Shown here piece by piece: positions 1-8,627 of a stretch of DNA of 11,709 bases. This stretch comes from an uncultured Blautia sp. (GTDB lineage: Bacteria > Bacillota > Clostridia > Lachnospirales > Lachnospiraceae). The position numbers and the translations under genes are program-made. Each line of letters begins with the position of its first letter. The stretch's first letter is position 1. The stretch covers positions 1-11,709 of the forward strand of contig NZ_CAKRNY010000074.1 in the NCBI RefSeq assembly GCF_934371575.1, in the 5' to 3' direction. The notes under the pieces were generated by a model. It saw only the letters and a program-made list of their open reading frames with translations, had not been told where the DNA came from and searched no databases.

Positions 1-719
1 AGATTAATGTCACGGCTGTCCCTGCATGCTTTTTTCATTGACTCCATAGAAGCTCCTGCTTTTCCAAAGGATTTCACCACAGAAAGTCCTCTGGCATATT
101 CCAGGGTTGCTCCGGTCAGATCCCTGTTTGCCGCAGCAAGGATTGGTGCATTTCTTGTACTGTATTTTGAAATGATAAACAGGAATATCAGAGAAACAGC
201 GGCACCTGTCACTGCAATCAGCCCCACTCTCCAGTTCATACAGGTGAGCCACAAAAGAATGCAGATAAAATTCAGATAACCTCCTACAAAGTTATCAATC
301 ATGCGGATTCCCATTCCTTCCAGTGTATGAAGGCCTGTCGTGATGGAATTAAGAATCGTACCTGTATTCATGTTCTGAAAATATCCTAAAGATACACGCT
401 TCAGCGCATCTCCCACTGCCAGTCTGTCTCTGGCAATCAATTCATAACTGATCGATTCCTGAAATTTTGCTCTCAGATAATCAAACAGAAAGCGCAGAAA
501 GATGAAAAGCAACAGAATCCCGATACTTTTCCCAATCCAATCCGCTGAAACAGATTTTCCCTGTCCCTCGCATTCTACAAGCTTCCCGATCATATATGCC
601 GCCCATATGACCGGCATTGCCGCAAACCAGCCTGAAAAAAAGGAAAAAACAAAACCGATATACAGATTCTTTTTAAAACTGCCACACCAGTCAATGATTC
701 TTTTTACAGTGCCAAACAT
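1..719 (-). CDS. Half-size ABC transporter, permease-ATPase fusion type; C-terminal part outside window
   Basis: This is the membrane-domain part of an exporter-fold (type IV) half transporter. The 239 visible residues start MFGTVKRIIDW and hold about five hydrophobic helices, a coupling-helix region after RVSLGYFQNMNTGTI (about residues 110-124), and an Asn-Trp-Arg turn (about 163-165) matching the Asp-Trp-Arg common in ABCB-like membrane domains. The frame is open to the window edge, so the C-terminal ATPase domain should lie beyond base 1; its Walker motifs cannot be checked here. The ATG at 719 overlaps the end of the upstream ABC gene by 16 bases, which suggests translational coupling and a heterodimer with that protein. 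It resembles the second ABC gene of the ECF operon (3671-5380). The direction of transport cannot be read from sequence: this fold includes drug exporters and the YbtPQ/IrtAB siderophore importers. Confidence 0.9.
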   Translation of the reverse strand, partial: MFGTVKRIIDWCGSFKKNLYIGFVFSFFSGWFAAMPVIWAAYMIGKLVECEGQGKSVSADWIGKSIGILLLFIFLRFLFDYLRAKFQESISYELIARDRLAVGDALKRVSLGYFQNMNTGTILNSITTGLHTLEGMGIRMIDNFVGGYLNFICILLWLTCMNWRVGLIAVTGAAVSLIFLFIISKYSTRNAPILAAANRDLTGATLEYARGLSVVKSFGKAGASMESMKKACRDSRDIN

Positions 720-2518
720 GAGTCTTCACCTTCTTTCTGACTTCCCACTGCCCAGTGTCTTGCTCCCACATGAGCCTGCCACATTCGCTGATAAAGCTGA
801 CAATTCTGAAGCAGCTCTTCCTGGGTTCCCGCCCCTTCTATACAGCCATTTTTCAAAACAACGATTTTGTCTGCATCTGTGATTGTGGAAAGTCTGTGTG
901 CAATGACCAGCAATGTCTTGCCTTTTGTCAGTTCTTCTATACTCTTCTGGATCTTGTTCTCATTTTCCGGATCCGTAAATGCAGTTGCTTCGTCAAGAAT
1001 GATGATTGGTGCATTTTTTAATATCATTCTGGCAATGGCAATCCTCTGCTTTTCTCCACCGGACAACCGTTTTCCTGCTTCCCCTGCCGGGGTATCATAG
1101 CCCTGCGGCAGCTTCTCTATAAACTCCTGGCAGCATGCCTTTCTTGCTGCTTCCCGTACCTCTTCATCCGATGCAGCCGGATTGCCGAGACGTATATTTT
1201 CCATGATAGAACACCGGAACAGGAAATTATCCTGTGTCACAAAACTGATCATTTCTGAAAGCTGTGACAATGGCATTTCCCTAATATTTACACCGCCTAT
1301 GGTAATGCCGCCGGATGTCACATCCCAGAATCTTGAAATCAACCTTGCTACTGTAGATTTACCTCCCCCGCTCGGTCCGACCAATGCAGTAAAACTTCCT
1401 GCCGGCATCGTCAGGTCAATTCCATGCAGCACCTCGTCCTTTTCCTCACCGGTATAAGAGAAATGCACATTTTCCAGTTTCACATCATAGCTGCTGATAT
1501 TGGCACGCACAGAAGGCTCCGGCAATTCTTTCATCGTAAGAAAATCCTGTATGCTTTCGATGTTATATTGCATTTCACGAAGATTTTCAGAGAATACCTC
1601 TATTTTTGCAAAAGATGTCACCATGGACATGGACAGCATAACTGCCAGCACAAGCTGTGATATGGTCAACTGACCATGCATCGTCAGATACAGTCCCACA
1701 GGCAAAGTTCCAAGCAGTGTCGATGGAAACAGGGCGAATGTCATTTTCATGGTGATCCAGGTGGAAGACAGCCATTTCACAACGAATTTCTTATAATCCA
1801 GGATTGCTTTTGCATATTTCTCATAAGAGGTTCCTGCCCTGCCAAATGCCTTAATAACCTCGATGCCCTCTATATATTCCACAATAGTGCTGTTCATATG
1901 TGCATTGGATTCATCGTACTGAGTGAAACTTTTTCCGCTGATTATCATGGTAAGTGTCATAAATACCATGGACAATGGAACAGTTACAAGAGAAGCCAGT
2001 GCAATTCTTCAGTCCAGCGTAAGCAAAGCGATAAAGCTGATTACCGGAAGCAGGATATGTCCGCTTCCTTCCGGAATCATATGAGCAATGGGTGGTTCCA
2101 TATTTTCGATTTTTTCTACCATAATGCTCTTGATTTCACCAATACTGTGCCCTTCCACATCTCCTAATGGTGCTTTCAGAAACCGGTCTGTCAGGCGGAG
2201 CCTTAAACCCTCCAATATGTGATAGGCTGCTATATGTGATATCCATGTGGATGCGGAAAAGCTTACGATTTTTATAGTGTAAAAGAGTAAGGCATACAGA
2301 CACCATCTTAAAATTTCCTGCATAGGAGCCTGATTCAGATTTCTTATATACAAATCGATTCCACGGTAAATGCAATAATATGGCATAAGTCCACTGATAA
2401 TACTGATAACAGATAAAACAACGGATATTCCAAGCCTTTGCCCGCTTCCTTCGGTATAACCAAGCAGTACTTTCAGCCAGCTGTCTTTTTTTTCTGATAC
2501 TTTTTTATTTTCCATCAA
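704..2518 (-). pseudogene. Half-size ABC transporter gene interrupted by an in-frame TGA codon
   Basis: Read through, this is a 604-codon exporter-fold half transporter of normal length. The membrane domain covers about residues 1-320 and the ATPase domain 345-590: Walker A GPSGGGKST (381-389), Q-loop VTQDN, signature LSGGEKQ (485-491), Walker B ending IILDEAT with its catalytic Glu, and the switch His in VIAHRLST. Codon 170 is TGA (2009-2011) in the context LTLD-stop-RIAL, where relatives carry Asp-Trp-Arg; TGG to TGA is a one-base change. No other damage is visible, so the lesion is recent, a sequencing error, or a read-through site. The upstream piece is 169 residues and carries only part of the membrane domain. 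A downstream piece could start at TTG 1975 but has no ribosome binding site. The start at 2518 overlaps the araC gene by 14 bases and the end overlaps the next ABC gene. It pairs by sequence with the ABC gene at 5367-7136. Confidence 0.85.
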
Positions 2519-3518
2519 ATGTTTCCTTTCTGAATCGGTACTCTGCCGGAGACAGCCCCATCACACTTCGAAATGCAGATGAAAATTTCCCCGGATTTTC
2601 ATATCCTACACTTGCGGCGATCTCCTGTACTTCTTTCTCTTTATCCTGTAACAGCATATTTGCAGCCAGATTCATGCGGTATCTCTTCTGATAAGAATAA
2701 ATAGAATCTCCATAAACATCTTTGAAGCATTTTTTCATAGTTGTCAGTGGAATCTCATACATAGAGGAAAGTTCTTCGATGGTAAACCGTGTCTGAGGAT
2801 TCCCTGTGATCTGCGCATGAATCCCTTTGATTTTTTCCATCTGAGTTTTGTAATAATATGGTCTGACTTCTTTCCTGTCTTCTACGGTCATCGTGTTTAA
2901 GTACAACAATAATTCCACGACTTTTATCTGATAATATTCTTTTGCTTTTGCAAGTTCCGGATGTGCCATGTTTTTCTGGTAAAATCCTGAAAGAATTGAC
3001 CCAAGTTCCTTATCTCCACGAATTACATAAGGTTTCTCTTCTGAACAATAACGGCTTCGAAGCTCCTCAATGGATACGGAAAATCCATGAAACATTTCAT
3101 CAAGTGCCTTCTGAACTTCCGCAACTTCCATGAAAATACTGACTCCATGATAATGCTTCAACGGATAATAAGTCGTCCCCTTATGATTTTCTCTGTTATC
3201 CAGACGGAGTTCATTTTCCTGCATAATGCTGAACACGCCTGGCTTTACCTCCATCTCAATTCTTCCCTCCCGGCAGTGGTCAATACAGAATATTTTTCTG
3301 TCATTCTTCAATTCAAATTCAGATGCGCACTGTTCCATGTGCATGTCTGAAAAACAAATCATCACACCTGGCATTACTCGGTAAACCGTCATCACGCCCT
3401 CTCCTGTCGCATCATTTAGCATAAGGACCGAGCAATTCTCATTCTGAATCACAGGCTTCACATTACTTCCAAGACTTGCAATTTCATTTACATTCAAATT
3501 TCTTCTCATTCCCTTCAT
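2505..3518 (-). CDS. AraC-family transcriptional regulator 1 (PchR/YbtA-like layout)
   Basis: This 337-residue DNA-binding regulator has a long N-terminal sensing region (about 1-230) and a C-terminal AraC domain with two helix-turn-helix units: RFTIEELSSMYEIPLTTMKK (about 244-263), and a second at about 296-317 followed by the typical ending GLSPAEYR (321-328). The length and layout match PchR/YbtA-type activators, which sense a siderophore and switch on its transporter. The ligand here is unknown. It is the first gene of an operon with the two ABC genes; its stop codon lies inside the start of the next gene (14-base overlap), so it probably controls its own operon. The start is not firm: ATG 3518 has no good ribosome binding site, and a second in-frame ATG at 3509 has GAAGGGA immediately before it, too close to be ideal. 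Confidence 0.9.
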   Translation of the reverse strand: MKGMRRNLNVNEIASLGSNVKPVIQNENCSVLMLNDATGEGVMTVYRVMPGVMICFSDMHMEQCASEFELKNDRKIFCIDHCREGRIEMEVKPGVFSIMQENELRLDNRENHKGTTYYPLKHYHGVSIFMEVAEVQKALDEMFHGFSVSIEELRSRYCSEEKPYVIRGDKELGSILSGFYQKNMAHPELAKAKEYYQIKVVELLLYLNTMTVEDRKEVRPYYYKTQMEKIKGIHAQITGNPQTRFTIEELSSMYEIPLTTMKKCFKDVYGDSIYSYQKRYRMNLAANMLLQDKEKEVQEIAASVGYENPGKFSSAFRSVMGLSPAEYRFRKETFDGK

Positions 3519-3536
3519 ATAGCTGTATTTTCTTTG

Positions 3537-3552
3537 TTAGTTATTTCTAACT
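3537..3552. promoter_or_regulatory. Candidate operator, copy 1 (16-bp inverted repeat)
   Basis: The plus strand reads TTAGTTATTTCTAACT. On the minus strand it contains AGTTA-GAAA-TAACT, a perfect 5-4-5 inverted repeat, and also GTTAG-N6-CTAAC. It lies between araC 1 and its predicted -10 box, at about +1 to +16 of the expected transcript. A copy with 14 of 16 identical bases lies at 10015-10030 in the control region of the ECF operon. The position suggests a repressor site. The binding protein is not encoded in an obvious way in this window. Confidence 0.6.
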
Positions 3553-3558
3553 TTTTAT

Positions 3559-3587
3559 ATCTTACCATGAGAATTAAGCTTTATCCA
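3559..3587 (-). promoter_or_regulatory. Candidate promoter of the araC 1-ABC-ABC operon
   Basis: On the minus strand a -35-like TGGATA (3582-3587, four of six consensus bases) and a -10-like TAAGAT (3559-3564, four of six) are separated by 17 bp. The predicted start point, near 3552, falls on the edge of the 16-bp operator candidate. The boxes are weak, as expected for a promoter that needs an activator. Confidence 0.4.
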
Positions 3588-3613
3588 TACCCGAATGGAT
3601 CTTGGTAATCCAT
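3583..3613. repeat. ATCCAT/ATGGAT repeat cluster, possible AraC 1 binding region
   Basis: ATCCAT occurs at 3583-3588 and 3608-3613, and its reverse complement ATGGAT at 3595-3600. The first two units form a perfect 6-bp inverted repeat around a 6-bp spacer. The cluster overlaps and lies upstream of the weak -35 box of the araC 1 promoter, where an activator would bind. The 25-bp direct spacing is not a whole number of helical turns, so the assignment is tentative. Confidence 0.3.
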
Positions 3614-3619
3614 TTGGAC

Positions 3620-3658
3620 AAAAAATAAAGTTCCAGACTTATCATCTGAAACTTTATT
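3620..3658 (-). terminator. Rho-independent terminator of the ECF/ABC operon
   Basis: On the minus strand a 14-bp stem with one T-G pair (arms 3645-3658 and 3624-3637, 7-base loop) is followed by six T residues (3625-3620). It starts 13 bases past the stop codon of the last ABC gene (3671) and separates the ECF operon from the araC 1 operon transcribed in the same direction. Confidence 0.85.
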
Positions 3659-3670
3659 ATAAATCATCCT

Positions 3671-5380
3671 CTACGCAGACAACTCTTGTTCTGCTTTCCA
3701 CATAGCTGCATATTTACTGCCTTTTTTCAAAAGTTCCTCATGCTTTCCAGATTCAATGATCTGTCCTCCTGATACTACCAATATTTGATCAGCATTTTTT
3801 ATAATAGACAGAGTGTGAGCTATCATTATAACCGTTTTTTCTCTTTTTAGCAGATTGCCGATTGCTTGCTTTACAGCCAGTTCATTTTCAATATCCAGTG
3901 AAGCCGTTGCTTCATCGAGGAACAATATTGGGCTATTCTTCAAAATTGCACGGGCAATAGAAAGCCGTTGTCTTTCCCCGCCCGATAATAGATTACCGTT
4001 TTCTCCAATCGGCGTGTCATATCCCTTTTCCATTTTTCGTATAAAGCCATCGCAATTTGCTTCTTTGCAGGCAGTTTCAATTTCTTCATCCGTTGCGTCT
4101 GGACGAGCATGGCGTATATTCTCACGGACAGTATCATCAAATAAAAATACATCTTGGTCTACCATTGAAATTTCTTCTAATACACGCTCTGCTGCGGTAT
4201 TATTTATGGCATATCCTCCAATAGAAATTTCTCCTTCATTAGCCTCGTAATATTTTGAAATCAAATTGAGGATGGTGGATTTCCCAGAGCCAGAGTCCCC
4301 GACAATCGCAGTAAATTTGAGATTTTCAGCACAAAAATCAATTCCTTTCAAAACTGGCTCACCTTTAACATAGGAAAAATGCACATCTTTAAAGCAAATT
4401 TCATGTGTCGTTGGACAAAACTCTGTTATAGCCCCTTGTTCTTCTGTCTCATCCACAACTTTCTGAATATTCCGTTTTGAAATCATCATGTTTTTATATC
4501 CAAATAAGTCTATGGAAATTGTCATATACATTTTTGCAAGAAGCATAGGCATCATGCAAACCATTAAATAATCAACCCCTGCCAATGTTCCTGCAAGCCA
4601 CGGTTTTGATGCCACTAACATTACTGCGGGAAATGAAAGCCAATTAAGGATACTGAAGCTAAACGCAACGGGAATGCCCATAGCTTCATATTTATAGCTG
4701 ATATAACTATAATCTTTCAGAACATTTGTCGTTGTTTCATTTTTAACACCGCTCATATTGTAAACCCGCAATGTTTGTATTCCTGTTATGTATTCCACAA
4801 TGCTACTGACGGCTTCCGCACATATCGTATTTCTTGCTGTTCCATATTTTTTTACAATCCGAAAAGACAACCACAAATTAGGAATGAATAACAAACTTAC
4901 CGCAATCAATATCAATCCTGCGGGCAGGTATAAATAGCATAAAAACACAATCAGCATTACCGAAAGAGAAATATTCTTAACAAGATTTCCGATTTTGTGC
5001 GTTAATATCTGTTCATATCCCTTTACATCACTTGTCATTGTATTTACATAAGTACCTACCTGTCCTTCTGTAAACCTTGCAAGAGGGATTTTCTTAAACT
5101 TATCTCCAAGATAAAGCCGTATTTGTTTCGATACCGCACCGCCGCCAATTTGCCCCTGTGTATATCCAAAACCATACAACACAAGCCGTACTAGAAAAAT
5201 TCCAACAATCAAGAATGTAAGATGCAGCAATTTCTGACTGGTAACGCAGTTTTGCGTAAGCATTTCAATCAGCATATAAAGGGTCATATAAACGCAGGCA
5301 GATAACACACCTTCTATTACCGTAAAAACAACTCCCAACCAAAAACGCAGGTTCTTTCTGAACGGATTATTTGTTCTCAT
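3671..5380 (-). CDS. Half-size ABC transporter, permease-ATPase fusion (second partner)
   Basis: This is a full-length exporter-fold half transporter of 569 residues. The membrane domain (about 1-305) has six likely helices. The ATPase domain has Walker A GDSGSGKST (361-369), Q-loop VDQD (Gln about 409), signature LSGGERQ (465-471), Walker B ILFLDE with the catalytic Glu (486-491), canonical D-loop SLDIEN, and switch His in IAHTLS (about 522). All ATPase residues look intact. Its ATG overlaps the end of the preceding ABC gene by 14 bases, with AAGGAG-like sequence just upstream, so the two should be made together and form a heterodimer. It is the last gene of the ECF operon. By context it may be an IrtB/YbtQ-like siderophore importer half, but export or self-protection cannot be excluded. 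It resembles the partial gene at 1-719. Confidence 0.93.
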   Translation of the reverse strand: MRTNNPFRKNLRFWLGVVFTVIEGVLSACVYMTLYMLIEMLTQNCVTSQKLLHLTFLIVGIFLVRLVLYGFGYTQGQIGGGAVSKQIRLYLGDKFKKIPLARFTEGQVGTYVNTMTSDVKGYEQILTHKIGNLVKNISLSVMLIVFLCYLYLPAGLILIAVSLLFIPNLWLSFRIVKKYGTARNTICAEAVSSIVEYITGIQTLRVYNMSGVKNETTTNVLKDYSYISYKYEAMGIPVAFSFSILNWLSFPAVMLVASKPWLAGTLAGVDYLMVCMMPMLLAKMYMTISIDLFGYKNMMISKRNIQKVVDETEEQGAITEFCPTTHEICFKDVHFSYVKGEPVLKGIDFCAENLKFTAIVGDSGSGKSTILNLISKYYEANEGEISIGGYAINNTAAERVLEEISMVDQDVFLFDDTVRENIRHARPDATDEEIETACKEANCDGFIRKMEKGYDTPIGENGNLLSGGERQRLSIARAILKNSPILFLDEATASLDIENELAVKQAIGNLLKREKTVIMIAHTLSIIKNADQILVVSGGQIIESGKHEELLKKGSKYAAMWKAEQELSA

Positions 5381-7136
5381 TTCCTTCAGCTCCTTTCAGC
5401 GAATAAGTTATCTCTCTGGCGGCATTGTAGTTCTTCCACGCTTCTTTGTAGTAAGCGTTATTTTTTAAAACCTCCGTATGTGTTCCAAAAGCTGCAACTG
5501 TGCGGTTTTCCACAACCGCAACTTTGTCGCACATTTTGATTGCTCCCAAACGGTGTGCAACAATAATAACTGTTTTCCCTTTACAAAGATTTGCAATAGC
5601 CTTGTCAATTTCCACTTGATTTTCTGGGTCTGCCGCACTTGTCGCTTCATCCAAAATCAGAATGGGGGCATTTTTCAAAATCGCCCTTGCTATTGCGATA
5701 CGCTGACGCTCTCCTCCAGAAAACCGAGATCCAAAGCTGCCTACTTTTGTATCATATCCATCTGGAAGCGACATAATAAAATTATCAATCTGGGCTTCTC
5801 TGGCAGCCTGCCTTACTTGTTCTAAAGTAGCATTTCCTCCCATGCGTATGTTTGCTAATATGCTGTCACGGGTAAGAAATGTTTTTTGAAAAACGATGGA
5901 AACATTCTGCAACAACTGTTCATAGCTAATATTCTTTACATTTATTCCACCTATCAGTATCTCGCCGTCTGACACGTCATAAAATCTGGAAATCAATTCA
6001 ATTATCGTACTTTTACCCGCACCAGACGCACCGACGATAGCTACCTTTTCTCCCTCTACCACATACAAATTACAATTCGATAATATATTAGTTTTCCCAT
6101 CATAAGAAAACTGAACATTTTTCATCTCTATGTCGCAATGGCACGGGAAATCTCCCGTACTTTCATAAGTAGGCAAATCAAGAATCTGCTTCGCTTTTGT
6201 AACGCCATTCAACGACTGAGCCAATTCCATGCTAAACTGCTGTAAAGGCAGCAGCTCGGACAAATAGAGTGAGCCTATATATGCAAATAGCAGAAAGACG
6301 CTTGCAGTAATAGAGCCGTTCAGAAAAAATCTTCCCCCGACTGGCACAATCAGAGCCATACCACATTCCAGTACGATAATAAATGCCGCATAGAAAGCCC
6401 CTGTTCTTCTGGAAACTTTATTCCATATAGTGTTTTCTTCCTCTATCGCATCTGAAAATTTCTGAAAAGAGCGGCTTCCCATGTTGTAGACTTTTATCAG
6501 CTTCATTCCGCTGAGGTACTCAATAATAACAGAATTGAAATTTGCCATTGATGTAGTGACACGCTGCATAATTCCAGACATAAACGCAAAAACAAATCCC
6601 ATAATAATTATGGTAAGAACGAGAGGAACAAGCGATATAAGGGCTAACGGCACATTAACAGTCATCAGATAAACAAAGATGACAATAGGGGCGGTTACAA
6701 ATCCTACAAGCTCTGGAATATTATGAGCCAGGCAAAGCTCTAATTTTTCAATATCTTCGTTTAACACTGTTTTTATATCGCCCGTTCTGCGCTCATCAAG
6801 AGAACCAAGCGGTACTTTTGCCAAATGTTCTGTAATCATACATCTGACACGGAATAATGCCCCATATGCTCCTTTATGCGAAAACACTCCTGAGACAGCC
6901 TGAAACACCTGCCGTATGATAACCGTCGCCGTGATTAAAACAGCATTTTCCACAACAACCTGCTTCGTACAGCTACCCGATAAAATGGCATCCATCAGTC
7001 TGTAAATGCCTATGTAAGAACCGATTGCGAACAGCCCACCTAAGAAAGAGCATATAACTGACGCCACTAAATAAAACCTGTCTTTATCTGCCCACTTTAA
7101 TAAAAGCAGTATTGGATTTTCCTTTTTAGCTTCCAT
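5367..7136 (-). CDS. Half-size ABC transporter, permease-ATPase fusion (first partner)
   Basis: This 589-residue exporter-fold half transporter has a membrane domain (about 1-320, six helices) with a coupling region after KVPLGSLDERRTGDIK (107-122). The ATPase domain shows Walker A GASGAGKST (369-377), Q-loop VFQK (Gln about 418), signature FSGGERQ (473-479), Walker B ILILDE with catalytic Glu (492-497) and switch His in VAHRL (about 528). The D-loop reads AADPEN instead of SALD; the interrupted paralogue at 704-2518 has the related FTDPEN. ATG 7136 lies three bases after the ECF ATPase stop, and the gene overlaps its partner by 14 bases, so it belongs to the ECF operon. The N-terminal ME-KK start and the LAHNIPE segment match the AHMIPE region of the 704-2518 gene, marking the two as paralogues. 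The substrate is unknown; a metallophore is plausible from context. Confidence 0.93.
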   Translation of the reverse strand: MEAKKENPILLLLKWADKDRFYLVASVICSFLGGLFAIGSYIGIYRLMDAILSGSCTKQVVVENAVLITATVIIRQVFQAVSGVFSHKGAYGALFRVRCMITEHLAKVPLGSLDERRTGDIKTVLNEDIEKLELCLAHNIPELVGFVTAPIVIFVYLMTVNVPLALISLVPLVLTIIIMGFVFAFMSGIMQRVTTSMANFNSVIIEYLSGMKLIKVYNMGSRSFQKFSDAIEEENTIWNKVSRRTGAFYAAFIIVLECGMALIVPVGGRFFLNGSITASVFLLFAYIGSLYLSELLPLQQFSMELAQSLNGVTKAKQILDLPTYESTGDFPCHCDIEMKNVQFSYDGKTNILSNCNLYVVEGEKVAIVGASGAGKSTIIELISRFYDVSDGEILIGGINVKNISYEQLLQNVSIVFQKTFLTRDSILANIRMGGNATLEQVRQAAREAQIDNFIMSLPDGYDTKVGSFGSRFSGGERQRIAIARAILKNAPILILDEATSAADPENQVEIDKAIANLCKGKTVIIVAHRLGAIKMCDKVAVVENRTVAAFGTHTEVLKNNAYYKEAWKNYNAAREITYSLKGAEGNENK

Positions 7137-7139
7137 CTC

Positions 7140-8615
7140 CTAATTCCTTTCTGCTCCCTCTTCATTTATGCCAAACATCATGCCAATTTCACTTTCATGC
7201 TCACTGGATACTTCTAAATCTGCCGTTATCTTTCCATTGTCAAAGCGGATAATTCTTGAACACACCAGACTGATAAACTCATAATCGTGCGATACCACAA
7301 AGACAATTTTCTTCGCAGCTATTTTTCGCATAAGTTTTGCCACCTGCTCCATGCTATCGAAGTCAAGCCCGCTTGTCGGCTCATCAAAAACAAGCAACTC
7401 CTTTCCGCAAATCATACTTACTGCAACAGCTAAACGCTGTTTCTGACCGCCAGACAGCGTATTCGGATGTCTTTCTCGAAACGCCGCTATATCAAGGTCT
7501 GCAAGTGTTTGGTTTATCAACTCATAATCTGGATTTCGTATCCCAAGCGTACATTCTGCTTCAACTGTTTCCGCAAAAAGTTCATAATTAACATCCTGCA
7601 TAACCATATAAGAACGCTTCATACGGTCTTTTGGGGTTTGAGGTTTACTTTCCCAAAGAAATTCCCCAGAATACTCTTTATGCAGACCGCAAAGCGTTCT
7701 CAGGAAGGTGGTTTTTCCTGCGCCATTGTGACCAACGATTCCTATGATTTCTCCTTTTGCAGCTTTCAAACTGATGTGTTCCATAACGGGCTGCTTGTTA
7801 TAATATAAAGATACATTTTTTATTTCTAAGACCGCAGGCGGATTTATTTTCTGCTGTGAACACAAATGAATACTGCTCAAATTCATAGCCCTAAGCCCCA
7901 TTTTTTCTCTCATATCATCAGGAAGTGCCACAAAGGATTTTGGCGTGTAAATGCCTTCTATTTTCCCGTCTGATAAATACACAATCCTGTCAACTAAATC
8001 CATCAGATAATACAGCCGATGTTCTGCAATTAAAATAGTTTTCCCCTGCTTTTTAATGAGTCGCAGATTTTCTTTTAAACCGTTAATAGCATCCATATCC
8101 AAATTGGAAGATGGTTCGTCTAAGAGGTACACTTCTGGGTTCATAGCGTAAACACTGGCGAAGGCAATTTTTTGTTTCTCCCCGCCAGACAATCCAAAGA
8201 TGTTTTTGCCCCTCAAATATTCAATATTCAGTTCCTTAGCTGTCCCATCTAATCTTTTATGTAGTTCTTCTGGCGGTAGAGCTTTATTCTCAATGCCAAA
8301 AGCAATTTCGCTATCGGTATCCACATTAAAAAACTGTGTTCTGGGATTTTGAAAAACACTTCCTACATATGATGAAATTTCATACATCGGCATTTCTGAT
8401 ATTTCCTTTTTCTTTATCGTAGCTGTTCCTTTTAGTTCTCCCGTAAAAAAATTTGGAATAAGACCGTTTATCAGTCTTGTAATCGTTGTTTTTCCACATC
8501 CTGAACGCCCGCAAAGCAAAATAAATTCGCCTTTTTTTACAGACAATTCAATATTCTTAAGGCTTCCATCCATTTCGTCTGGATAAGAAAAACTGATTTG
8601 TTTCAATTCAATCAT
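7140..8615 (-). CDS. ECF transporter ATPase with two fused nucleotide-binding domains
   Basis: This is the energy-coupling ATPase of an ECF importer, with EcfA1 and EcfA2 roles fused in one chain of 491 residues. Numbered from an upstream ATG at 8621, domain 1 has Walker A GRSGCGKT (38-45), Q-loop FQNP, signature LSGGEKQ (144-150), Walker B YLLDEP and switch His about 201. Domain 2 has Walker A GHNGAGKT (297-304), Q-loop MQDVN, signature LSGGQKQ (389-395), Walker B VFDEP and switch His about 445. Both sites look active. ATG 8615 is chosen as the start because AGGAGG (8624-8629) is eight bases away; the ATG at 8621 is only two bases from it. It sits between the T component and the ABC pair. 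It should assemble with the adjacent T and S proteins at the inner face of the membrane. Confidence 0.94.
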   Translation of the reverse strand: MIELKQISFSYPDEMDGSLKNIELSVKKGEFILLCGRSGCGKTTITRLINGLIPNFFTGELKGTATIKKKEISEMPMYEISSYVGSVFQNPRTQFFNVDTDSEIAFGIENKALPPEELHKRLDGTAKELNIEYLRGKNIFGLSGGEKQKIAFASVYAMNPEVYLLDEPSSNLDMDAINGLKENLRLIKKQGKTILIAEHRLYYLMDLVDRIVYLSDGKIEGIYTPKSFVALPDDMREKMGLRAMNLSSIHLCSQQKINPPAVLEIKNVSLYYNKQPVMEHISLKAAKGEIIGIVGHNGAGKTTFLRTLCGLHKEYSGEFLWESKPQTPKDRMKRSYMVMQDVNYELFAETVEAECTLGIRNPDYELINQTLADLDIAAFRERHPNTLSGGQKQRLAVAVSMICGKELLVFDEPTSGLDFDSMEQVAKLMRKIAAKKIVFVVSHDYEFISLVCSRIIRFDNGKITADLEVSSEHESEIGMMFGINEEGAERN

Positions 8616-8627
8616 TAACATATCCTC

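Noticed and set aside
502..882. A 126-codon plus-strand frame
   Set aside because: It is antisense to the ends of two ABC genes and has no recognisable domain.
2009..2011. Selenocysteine or alternative genetic code as explanation of the TGA
   Set aside because: Relatives carry Trp, not Cys or Sec, at this site. Other Trp codons in the gene are TGG, and the other genes of the window read through without internal TGA.
1676..2167. A 163-codon open frame on the plus strand
   Set aside because: It lies antisense to the interrupted ABC gene, whose minus-strand frame shows clear ABC motifs before and after. Composition (many His, Cys, Ser) is that of a shadow frame.
3537..3552. Identification of the shared element as a Fur or DtxR/IdeR box
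   Set aside because: It resembles DtxR half-sites in TTAG/CTAA content, but the spacing differs from the 19-bp DtxR consensus and it does not fit the Fur hexamer pattern.
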